From Blastobasis lacticolella (Eukaryota > Arthropoda > Insecta > Lepidoptera > Blastobasidae), in NCBI GenBank assembly GCA_905147135.1, contig LR990059.1, positions 12,237,001 to 12,301,000 on the forward strand: 64,000 bases of DNA. The letters are read 5' to 3'. This document shows positions 43,086 through 52,112 of the stretch, piece after piece (position 1 is the first letter of the stretch; each line of letters starts with the position of its first letter). The notes beneath the pieces are model-generated. The model saw nothing but the letters and a program-made list of their open reading frames with translations, was not told the DNA's origin and did no database searches. A program made the position numbers and the translations under genes.

Positions 43086-43504
43086 AAATATAAAATGGCA
43101 CGAAACTTTCTTAGACATTTGTTTCTAATTGTAAGTATTTTCAGAAAATGAACAAATTAAGTTATCCTTATTCTTACTTAAAAACATCTAGGTACCACAC
43201 TTTAAATTTTGTTAAAACGATAAAAATACAAAAACATTGCTTGCTGTGCGAGCTGTCTGACGCCATATTTGTTTTAATGACTACCAGTGGATAAAGCTTT
43301 AACTAAATTTAAATCACCTGCCTGATTTCACGTCAGCCGTCTTTAAAGGGCTGGCTTACAATAAGCCAACTAGTTAAACGTTAAGCGTTGATTGTTCTAT
43401 CAACTATCGGCCTAGGCATTCACTTGAATGCCGGCGTTTAATTAGCAGGCTAGCCTACTCATTAAATGGCTGATTTTACCAGATGGCTGCGACACATACA
43501 TTCA

Positions 43505-43695
43505 TTATTTTACTAGTAGACATCTACTTTACCCCTACCTACTTCTTTTTCTTGTTTATGAATCTTCCTCTTGAATCACTCTGTTGTTGAAAACAGCATT
43601 AAAATCCGTTGCGTAATTTAACATATCTAGGCGTACATAGATACATAAGGACAGACGGCGGGAAGCCACTTTGTTTAATGCTATTTATAGATTTT
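43505..43695 (+). mobile_element. CTAGTGGACCCGGCG-type element, 5'-deleted copy
   Basis: Shares CATCTACTTTACCCCTACCT, AATCTTCCTC, GTTGTTGAAAACAGCATTAA and AATCCGTTGCGTAATTTAAC with 17020-17220. Confidence 0.6.
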
Positions 43696-44170
43696 CTAGT
43701 TATCAGGGGATAACGATGTAACCAAACACCCGCGTATAGCGGGCGCAAGCTATATAGTAAAAACAGATTCAGTCGCGCTGCCTATACGATTCAGTCACAC
43801 TGTTATTGCAACGCCGCGTAAACGCTACGTGTTAGCAACAGCGTATACGGGCATTCATTACCCGGGCCCGCGGCCAGCGGCTGACTTCCCCCACTTTTTG
43901 CCGGCCCAAACTGGAAAGCGCGCGCAAAAACTACCGCCCGCTTCCCAACAAATCAACGCGTCATACTTTTTGCCGTTACGTTCAAATGGATGAGGAAAAG
44001 GCTCCGCTTTCGTCAACAGAATTTTACTACCCCACTTATTGTTAGGCGCTCGAGTCTCCATTGTCAAAGACGTTCGCGGAAGGGGTTCTACGTATTGTAC
44101 GTGGAAGTTGTTTTAGTTAGTATATATGGGATTGTAAGGAATTTTGCACAATTAGCACCCAGTCTGCTTT
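43696..44170. other. No recognised feature
   Basis: A GC-rich patch at 43855-43990 with chance frames on both strands. Confidence 0.4.
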
Positions 44171-44174
44171 CGGC

Positions 44175-44350
44175 GAATATTCACATACTTTGGACACGTT
44201 GCTTGCAGAATCCCGGATAGTCTAGAAAAACTTATGGTAGGTGGTCACGTCGACGGACAAAGACCGCGCGGGCGATCGCCTACCTGCCAACATTTCAGAC
44301 TAGACACGACCTTCAGCAATAAAGATACTTACTAAGAAGAAGAAGAAGCA
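44175..44350 (+). pseudogene. LINE ORF2 C-terminal fragment with GAA tail
   Basis: The plus frame reads YFGHVARNPDSLEKLMVGGH, then VDGQRPRGRSPT, a common C-terminal signature of non-LTR ORF2 proteins (FGHV..R...LE). It is followed by AATAAAGATACTTACTAAG and a GAA/AAG triplet run at 44334-44348. It differs from LINE-A, which ends in GAT triplets. Confidence 0.7.
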
Positions 44351-45860
44351 CCCAGTAGGGCTAATAATTAACTAAAACCGCTTGATCGTTAGCCACACTC
44401 CACATAAGTTTGACAATTGTCCCAGTCGTTCCTCGGATAAAATAAACTAATTTACAGAATCGCTCTGACAGCAGTTTGGAGACAGCGAACGATGTCAGAG
44501 AGCGAGCCATCATTCTTTCGTATATTTAACGGCGGCAGCCCAAGGCAAACTTTTAAAAACTGCCAAGACGGCGGACGTAACCTACGACGCGCAATTGAAT
44601 CCCTGCCAAGTGTATCAAGCTTTAAAATAGGAATCCATTACTTATTGTTTAAGAAGTTCCCAATCCCGTACTCCAGTTGCCGTTTAAAATTCAACGTCTG
44701 TGCCTGGGGGGAAAGGCGGGGGAGGGGTGGGGGTCGGGGTATAGTAATAACCGAGAGAGGAATACAAAAAGTTATACTTACAGGAACTTGGACTCAGTTG
44801 CATTAACATAAACATGACAGAGCCAGTGCCATGGACAATACTTTACGGCTTAATACATCGGGGCTCGCCACATGGGCCCCGTTACGCACCATACGTTTTT
44901 ATCTGGCCTGATTCATGTGATCCCCGTATTTAGGGTCTCGTGTTTTGCCTTTATTGCGTTTGTTTATTTTATTTTATTTAATAAAACCCAAGTCTGGAAG
45001 CCGGACCGGAACGGACTGCGGGCTCAGTTTTGCGCTTCTACAGATTAAGCACCGAATTTTTGGATTTTACGCAATATGATAACGTTCGTGAATTCATTCT
45101 TCACATCGAAAGAAATTATTCTATTGGACTGAGATCTGGTACAAATATAGAAGTACAGCAGTGGTGATTCCTGGTGTGTAGTTTTGGGTTGGCGCGAGGA
45201 AAAGGTTTACGTAACGTAACGATGGTGACCGTATACATACGCCGGTTAATTTTTTCCCGAAAAATAACTACCCATTAGATTATTTAAATTTTTGCCAAAC
45301 TATCTTGTCGCACGTCAAAGAGGTACGTAATCCAACACAATCACAATTTCATCAAGAACCTTGCGAGAACAAATGCATAACTTGCTCCTTTCAAAGCGCC
45401 AACTAGCTGCGTGAAAGGAGCGCTGAGCCGGGGCGCGCTGGCTGCAAGGTACGGCAAACGCAAGTCGCGAAAAGAAAAAATCTAATTTAACGTACCTATG
45501 TGTTACTATATTAAACGGTTTGTTTAGAGTGTTAACTTTATTTAATTTAGATATGGTAATTTAATTACTGTGTTAATTATTGGTCGGCGCCAACCTCGTC
45601 AACTTAGAGAAATCGCCACCGAGTATATATAAGTATTTCAAGAGAAGACAAGGCCTGTATACTTAATTACATACCCTTGTTTACTTAAGCGTTGAGCGGA
45701 ACCGCTGGATCTGGCCTATCATAGTCAATCGCTATATTACGTGCGTTAAATGAGGAGCCGTCCTTAGATGTGAAGAACAGGTCACGATTATGCGAGAAAG
45801 CGGTCACATTGTCGCCTCTGTATGGAGCGTCATATAAACATAACCCAAAAAAGAATAATT
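44351..45860. other. Mostly unassigned; G-rich run at 44706-44739
   Basis: No exon recognised. 44706-44739 contains five or more G-tracts of four or longer separated by 1-6 bases, compatible with a G-quadruplex on the plus strand. The 104-residue frame at 44492-44806 spans it and has no domain. Confidence 0.45.
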
Positions 45861-45864
45861 TATA

Positions 45865-45940
45865 CATGGACGCAGTGCGATTCGAACTCAGTATCTCTCG
45901 CTTACAAGTCGGATACCGTAACCACTGGCACCGACGCTCC
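45865..45940 (-). mobile_element. SINE family 1, head fragment
   Basis: Minus strand: GAGCGTCGGTGCCAGTGGTT, CGGTATCCGACTTGTAAGCG and GAGTTCGAATCGC (B-box). The body is missing. Taken alone this would look like a decayed tRNA gene. Confidence 0.7.
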
Positions 45941-46179
45941 CGTAAGAGCACCCATACAATTGTGTGAAATTCTTTACTAGAACGGATAATGAAACAACTC
46001 CGCATGGGATGCCCTTGTGGCATATGAGATCTTTGCTGAATGGCTGGTCGTTACGGTGCCGTACCGTTTCCGATCCGCTTTGGGGTGCGCCAACACTTAA
46101 CGTGTGTGGACCGTCCCTAATGAAATATGTAGGAATGAAACGCCGCCTCTCAACGTGTTCCCCGAACAGATCAATCTGT

Positions 46180-46290
46180 ACTCCTTCGAGGTCAGAGTGA
46201 ATAGGCTTTTTCTATACAGGGCATGCTCCATCCTCGGACGCATAATTACTTTACCATCCGGTTAGGTGGCGGACAAATGCTTGTCGGTCT
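46180..46290 (+). mobile_element. LINE-B-like 3' end
   Basis: GAGTGAATAGGCTTTTTCTA, GGGCATGCTCCATCCTCGGA and CCATCCGGTTAGGTGGCGGA resemble 41640-41770 in reverse order and orientation. Confidence 0.5.
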
Positions 46291-46292
46291 CA

Positions 46293-46505
46293 TCATCACA
46301 GCCCACAACAGTCTTTATGGGCTTAACACTAAACAGTCTTAAAAGAGGAGATTATTGCCATAATCTCCACGCTTGGGAGATCGGAGTGTTATAAATATAA
46401 CGAGACACTTTAATCTGTTGTCTTGAAAACATTAGTCGCCTTATATGGCCATTTATGAGTGTAAGGGGTTGGTGCTATACTACTCTTCCGGACACCACAC
46501 GGCTA
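46293..46505 (-). mobile_element. Family 3 element, internally deleted
   Basis: Both ends are kept: CATCATCACAGCCCACAACA on the left and GGTGCTATACTACTCTTCCG GACACCACACGG on the right. About 45 bp are lost centrally compared with 30593-30849. Confidence 0.75.
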
Positions 46506-47210
46506 TACAAGCATATAATAACGATTGTCTGTGTCTCCCCAGGAGGTAGCATACCACACTACCATCTTGTCTAGCATAATGTAAGGAAAAACAAACCTCA
46601 GACGATTAAGCCAGAGTAATCCTCCAAGAGTCAAACTAACCAATAGCACAAATAGAAAATTATACAAATCATTATTACAAAGCCGAACGCAGCACTAAAG
46701 CGCCAGTAGGCGGCAATAGCCAACGGAACAAGATAGTTTTCGCTTTGCCGAAACGGAAAAAACAATAACGCGAATAGATCGACTCGGAACACAATTTCTC
46801 AGCCACGCACAATCCCTCGCGGAAAATCCATGGGAAATGAAAGACAATGCCGACAGGAAGACAGAATGGGAGCGTAACGAGGAACAACAGTCGGAGATGG
46901 CAAATAACTAAGTCATTTTTCATTTTCAGCCGCGCACGTCCTCGACAAATTATTTATGAATAACTTTCCGACCCACGACTCGGTCGCTCTTTGCGTCGAA
47001 CCCCCGAGACGCACTGATACTTAATATTTGTGACGGCACGTGGGAAAAAGAACTACTTAGATATACAAAATATATAGCTTGTTTTCTTTTGACATAGTCA
47101 TATTTAAGGCGCATTACATACCAAACCCACAAGAGTATTCTTTCGATTCTGTGGATGAAAAGGATGAAGATACTGCCTCGTGTTTTATGTTCTCATTATT
47201 ATGTAACGGG
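46506..47210. other. No recognised feature
   Basis: Chance open frames only. Confidence 0.45.
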
Positions 47211-47214
47211 CGTG

Positions 47215-47370
47215 TAATGTGTAACCACGATTCGATCACTAGATCACTAGTCAGGTTCAACTGTTGACAGGGTCACGGAGGTCAGATGGCAGTAGCCAGT
47301 GACTGCCTGCACAATTACTCTGCCAAATCATGGTCAACCCCGGGCCCTCGTGGGCGACGCACAAATGTAG
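47215..47370 (+). mobile_element. SINE family 1, 3' half
   Basis: AATGTGTAACCACGATTCGA, GGTCACGGAGGTCAGATGGC, CCAAATCATGGTCAACCCCG and GGCCCTCGTGGGCGACGCAC. The head is missing. Confidence 0.7.
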
Positions 47371-47464
47371 TGCCAAAAAGGCGTATTAAAATATATGCCA
47401 ACTTTTTCACGCGGGCTGTAACTTGCTAGTTAGGTACTTAGTAGAATCCCTTGCAAAAACATAC

Positions 47465-47640
47465 ATACACACATACATAAAGCTCACGCCTGTGTCCCAC
47501 AGGTGGGGTAGGCAGAGACTATGGACCGCCACTTTGCTCTGTGCTGTCACAACTCCCTAGCCTCGCATATATCCACAACTCTTTTCATACATCTCCTTTT
47601 ATTCTTGTCATTTCGGACCCTAGCTTAGTATAATAAAAAT
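47465..47640 (-). repeat. Interspersed repeat family H, copy 2
   Basis: Reverse complement of 29889-30060: CACAGGTGGGGTAGGCAGAG, ACTATGGACCGCCACTTTGC, CACAACTCTTTTCATAC and TTTTATTCTTG. The GTATGTATG end is at 47465. Confidence 0.6.
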
Positions 47641-48105
47641 AATTCTTATAATTCATTCGTTTACTGAGACGCTAGATAATGTATGTACCATTTATAATCA
47701 AATAAACACATACCGAGCGCGATTAAATGTAATAATCCAGTGGAATTGTCCAATTTCAGTGTAATCCTTCGCCACAAATATTTTCGGCAGGTTGAGCGCG
47801 GCAAAATCTTGGTTAAAACGAAATAATCCGGTCGGATTACAATTCATTCCGAAGGTTCAATTCCTGTTGTACAACGAGAGCTTTGCAATTCAATTATCAA
47901 TATAAGCATTATAAACTACTGTTTATTTCTCGATAATATGGTGGTGGACTTAACAATCGATTATAGGTTTGTTGCCTGGCTTTTGGAAAGTTCTGTTTTC
48001 AGCTTGTATCGCATTTTTTAAACAAAATGTTAAAGGTTGCTGAAAGGGAGACACTTAGGCCTTTCAAATGTTAACCATTATTTTCGTATGGTACCTAGAC
48101 TTTGT
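47641..48105. other. No recognised feature
   Basis: AT-rich; nothing repeated elsewhere. Confidence 0.4.
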
Positions 48106-48108
48106 TAT

Positions 48109-48343
48109 TTCGGTGGCCAAGTGGTGGTATCCGACTCGTAAGCGAGAGGTACCGGGTTTGAATCCCACTGCGGCCATGAACCAATGACTCTTTTCTGAGT
48201 TATGTACATTAGTTGAATGCTAACCAATGCTCGAACGGTGAGGGAAAACATCGTGATAAAACCTGCACATTCAGGCGACTAGATGTGTAACCATGATCCA
48301 ATCTGGTCAGGTTCCCCTGGTAGCAGGGTCGCAGAGGTCAATA
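48109..48343 (+). mobile_element. SINE family 1, 3'-truncated
   Basis: A well-preserved head (CGGTGGCCAAGTGGTGG, GGTACCGGGTTTGAATCCC) and body up to GGTAGCAGGGTCGCAGAGGT. The LINE-A-like tail is missing. Confidence 0.82.
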
Positions 48344-49055
48344 TTCGCGTAAAAAATGTGCAGTGAAACAATTTACCTCGTTAAAAAACCAAACAAGCAC
48401 ACAATGCGCCGTCACGTTTGTCCCAAGCGAGGGGAAATAAAAATTCCCTTACATTACGCATTATTAATTAATCCTTACATACATTACGTAAATGCTGAGG
48501 TTGATACTTAAACAATTTATCGTGGACGTTCGTGTAAACCGGCCGCAGTGAATTCGGGATACGGCTGTACCTAGGTACCTGCACCCGAGACCAGCGACAT
48601 TCTTTTGGCATTATTTAATTGATGTGCAGATTAACTAAGGTTTGAATATGAATTTATTGAGCGTAAAGAGTAATACTTATTACTGCCATTCATAGGAATT
48701 GTTCGAGGCCAGTCCAAATGTTGTATGCGTCGCCGAATACTGGGTGAACAAAGGTCCATCGACTCGATAAGAAGGTAGTTCATAGTACAGGGCACATTCC
48801 ATACGAAAAATGTGCTGATAAATACCTTCTTATTTCAGAACTGCCAGTCTGATTTTGATACCTTTCTAAAGGATGTTTTTGAGAGTGCAAAACGTGAAAT
48901 ACTATACCGAAACCGTTATTTAAAAATAGACCACTTACACACATACTAAATAAGTACTGAGTTTCCTTTTTTACAACTTACTAAAATATAAGTAATTTAC
49001 AACTAAGTACAACAGAAGCAATCAACAAATCTACAGATAAAAAAATTTCCACGCA
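48344..49055. other. No recognised feature
   Basis: AT-rich; no motif recognised. Confidence 0.4.
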
Positions 49056-49059
49056 GGTC

Positions 49060-49411
49060 CACGGTATTAGGAAATCTGCCCAGAAGGCTGGCCGCATTGC
49101 CCCGCTGGATGGCGAGGCTAATTCGCTGTGCTATGTGTCGTGTGGGCCAGCCTTCTGATTTTTAGTAACTACATAGAGAGTGTGCGCCTGGTCCCCACGG
49201 TCCGAGGATTTCCACGCCAAATGGCGTAAATATGTTATGTTATTGTTATGTTAATTTTGTCTTTTTGTATTTTATATGGCGTTGTGGCTATATTAATTAC
49301 CAAAATTATAAATTGCAGTTTTGTAATTGGCATTTCAACATAATAATGTAACCTTTTTAAAAATAATGCATATGCTGTAAAACTGTGAAATAAATGAATA
49401 AATGAAATGAA
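49060..49411 (+). mobile_element. LINE 3' end with conserved hairpin (copy 2)
   Basis: AGAAGGCTGGCC (49082-49093) pairs with GGCCAGCCTTCT (49145-49156), exactly as at 3144-3221. Downstream come TTAGTAACTACATAGAGAGT, an AT-rich stretch and the end GTGAAATAAATGAATAAATG AAATGAAAT, a non-LTR-type terminus. Confidence 0.65.
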
Positions 49412-49574
49412 ATGTGGTGTTCGCCAAGATTCGTATTCACGTATTTGCGCCACTTGGCGTTTTCAGCTGTGGCGGCACCAGCCCCACTAAGTACTTACTT
49501 TAATTATGAAGACAAAATAGTTTTCTTTTGAAATAATTCAACGTTGACAAAATAGTGATAATAGTAGTCCATTT

Positions 49575-49835
49575 AAATTCTCACGATAGACACCTTTCGT
49601 AAGCCGTTTTTCATCCATATCTCTTTCAATTCTAGTCCCCCATCATCCTTCAGCTTCCAAGGATACCTTAAAACACTATTCCTCATTCTATCACTTAGGG
49701 TGACACATACTCCGTAGGGACCGCATTTGCACCGCCTTTATTCGACTTTCATTTTTCTTCTGCCATACCCAACATTCATTTCCATAGAGAAGCGCTGGTA
49801 CTAGCACGCCACTTGAGGTGCATTTTAGTTATATT
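49575..49835 (-). pseudogene. LINE ORF2 C-terminal fragment
   Basis: The minus strand reads LVPALLYGNECWVWQKKNES, then RIKAVQMRSLRSM and LSDRMRNSVL. This is the YG-x-E-x-W...RRICG-x-x-x-x-D-x-x-R-N signature common downstream of reverse transcriptase in insect non-LTR elements. One frameshift (around the CGVT position) and no stop-free continuation. Confidence 0.75.
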
Positions 49836-49926
49836 AAAATATCTAAGTAATTAAATCGCAACTCGTGGGCTAGAGACGCCGCTTCCTACTGTTCCATACT
49901 AACTAAACCTAAACAGCTAGTGGGTT

Positions 49927-50560
49927 TCATCATCATCTTGGCACTATATCCTGCTTGCGCTCCCACGCGCTGCGCTGGGGCCCGGGGTCCGCCTTCCTAC
50001 TCTTCCTGGCCCACTTCGCTCGGTCTTCGGCAACCTTGGTGGTGAGCAGGGAATGCAATCCTGCAAGATAATTTCACCTTATAGACCTCGTTATCACGGT
50101 TTTAATTTTAACCTAAATGACACAAGGTTTTTGGTACATTTAAAAGTATTTTTAGATATAAAGATTAAGAGATAAATTGACATACTCTAGTCAACATCAA
50201 CATAAATTTGAAATAATTACGTACACGCCACAAACAACATCGTAAGCAAATTAAACATTATTTTCGAAATAATGTTTAATTGCTTGCACAACATTTTCCA
50301 CCAGGGTTAGTCCCGCAAAATATATACGGGTTCCCGGTATTTCGGGATCCCGGTATTGCATTCCCTAGTGGTGAGTATATTGGATTTTTTTGTTGGCATT
50401 CACTCTTGACGACGTCAAGCCATCGCTTCTTGGGCCGACTTCTCTTACCCGTTCCTGGCGTGTGGGGAGTGGGGAGCAGTTTAATCAGCTTAAATGTTTC
50501 CCAAATATTTACATTTGTAAAAGTGACTGAAACCAAACTGTAAAACAGAACCATTGGCTC
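49927..50560 (-). pseudogene. LINE-A C-terminal fragment split by a hAT-type MITE
   Basis: The minus strand starts near 50560 and reads GKRSRPKKRWLDVVKSECQQ. It is interrupted at 50375 and resumes at 50046 with AEDRAKWARKSRKADPGP and the CCAAGATGATGATG end. Without the MITE and one copy of its 8-bp duplication, the two parts join as a normal LINE-A tail. Confidence 0.8.
50047..50367. mobile_element. hAT-type MITE, 321 bp, with 8-bp target-site duplication
   Basis: Ends CAGGGAATGCAAT (50047-50059) and ATTGCATTCCCTA (50355-50367) form terminal inverted repeats. The 12 inner bases are perfect; the outermost base is C on the left and A on the right. The 8-bp flank GTGGTGAG is perfectly duplicated (50039-50046 and 50368-50375). 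CAGGG ends plus an 8-bp duplication are diagnostic of the hAT superfamily. There is no transposase frame. The interior has a further palindrome (TTAAACATTATTTTCGAAAT-AATGTTTAA, about 50251-50279). Confidence 0.9.
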
Positions 50561-50814
50561 CCCACTAGCTATATCGTGTCAGCGTTTATCTCATTTGACT
50601 CTGACAACGTTTCGCCCATTATTGCATAACAATGTGTCGAAAATTCGACACTCGTTTACAATCGTGCAATTCCCTACCGTTCCTTTATATTGAATTCACC
50701 CGTATTCCATTATTTGCTACATTTATTGAATAAAACGTTTGGACTGTGAAGTGGAAAGAACTAGACAATAAAGATTGTTTATTGTGAATATGCCGCCGTG
50801 GGCATGGGCGTGGG

Positions 50815-50878
50815 TATGGGCCGTGGGAGAGGCCCTTAGTCCTGCAGTGGACTGTTACGGGCTGTGATGATGATGGTT
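50815..50878 (+). mobile_element. Family 3 element, 3' fragment with GAT tail
   Basis: CGTGGGAGAGGCCCTTAGTC, CTGCAGTGGACTGTTACGGG, CTGTGATGATGATGG. Confidence 0.7.
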
Positions 50879-51194
50879 GTGAATATGAAACACCGAAGAT
50901 TTTGAAATCGTTACTGATCTTGGACTTAAGCCTCCTCAAATTAGTATAGCGTCTTGTAATAATTTATATGTTCCTCTACCTACGTGTGTCTTGAACGGAC
51001 CCCCTTACACTTAATGTACATATGCTATGGAGGCTTCATTCACTCTGCTGCTGTCTGTCCCTCCGTTCTATCCTATCAGGCACGCAATACACAGCCTTCG
51101 GAAATACAGATCCTTAATTAATACAGTACAAAGTAATGCATCATCGTAAATGAATAGGCTACATATCAGTTAAGCGTTGCAATCCTAAATAACA

Positions 51195-51285
51195 ATAGAA
51201 AAGGCAATAAGGACGCCTTTGCGCTCATGTATATTATGCTGATTCTTGTATATTGTCATATACTAACATACTTACTTAACAACTT
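51195..51285 (+). mobile_element. LINE-D 3' end
   Basis: GGCAATAAGGACGCCTTTGC, GCTCATGTATATTATGCTGA and a short TTAC run match 11490-11610. Confidence 0.55.
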
Positions 51286-51744
51286 CACATCAAAAGTACG
51301 TCGGCACAATTATTAGACCCTTTCAGCCGCAAATCCATCTGATTGCATCCTAATACACCTAAGCAGCGGCTCTCATTGTTTTCTATCATTAATACGTCCT
51401 TTTTCCCCAACTTGTTTTCCTTTTCTCCCTTTTATATTGTTATTCACCGAGAAATGAAGGAATTGATTACTTAATCCAATTGTTCGACCGCTTTGGACGA
51501 TTCCATTATTCCAATTCCATTTGGTTCGGTGTTTTGGAGTCGGACGGCTTGGATTGTAGGAACACATCTAGATAATTGAGCTAGCCGTGCTAAGTGCCAA
51601 CGACGAGGGCCGGTCGACACTTTTCCTCATAGCAAAGACCGCGTTAATTAATTAATAACAACGCCTTGATATTTTTATTTGTGCTTACTTGCTAAGCCAC
51701 TGGTTCTCCTACATTAGGGTTGGTGGCGATGATATAATCGATCT

Positions 51745-51958
51745 AGGAAAATGTAAATAAATAATCGTGGACAAATTCACACAGCGCCATATAGCCCCAA
51801 AGTATGGGTGCTAGATAACTGATAAACTACTTATACATAGAACACCCAGACCCGTAACAGGAATTAAAATTCATAATTTCAATTTCAGCCCGGCCAGGAA
51901 TCGAACCCGGAACCTCTTGCGTGGTAGACCATTGAACCACTCAGGTCGGGGGGGTCGA
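51745..51958 (-). mobile_element. SINE family 2, near full length
   Basis: Minus strand: CGACCTGAGTGGTTCAATGG, GGGTTCGATTCCTGGCC (B-box), GAAATTATGAATTTTAATTC, TGTTACGGGTCTGGGTGTTC and GGGGCTATATGGCGCTGTGT. The ATTT tail is at 51755-51770. Confidence 0.8.
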
Positions 51959-51997
51959 GGAATGTAGTTTGATAATGATAAGGCCCTTTCTCATCTT

Positions 51998-52112
51998 TAG
52001 CGATAATGCCCCGGGTGTGCTCTCGCGCGCGAGGGCCCGAGGTCCGCCTTGACTATGATCCAGGATTTGGCAGACCAGGTAATTACAGTGGAGCCACTGC
52101 TATCTGACCTCA
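51998..52112 (-). mobile_element. SINE family 1, 3' fragment
   Basis: Minus strand: GAGGTCAGATAGCAGTGGCT, CCAAATCCTGGATCATAGTC, AAGGCGGACCTCGGGCCCTC and GAGAGCACACCCGGGGCATT. Confidence 0.78.

Larger units (their letters stand above)
42323..43494. mobile_element. DNA element with long terminal inverted repeats, host of a nested insertion
   Basis: The left arm (42323 to about 42470) starts TGTCGCAGACATCTGGTTAA and contains TTAATTAAACGCCGGCATTC. The right arm (about 43345-43494) is its imperfect reverse complement and ends CCAGATGGCTGCGACA. Similarity extends roughly 100-150 bp inward. CAT flanks both ends. No transposase frame is present, so it is non-autonomous. The class is not determined. 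Confidence 0.75.
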
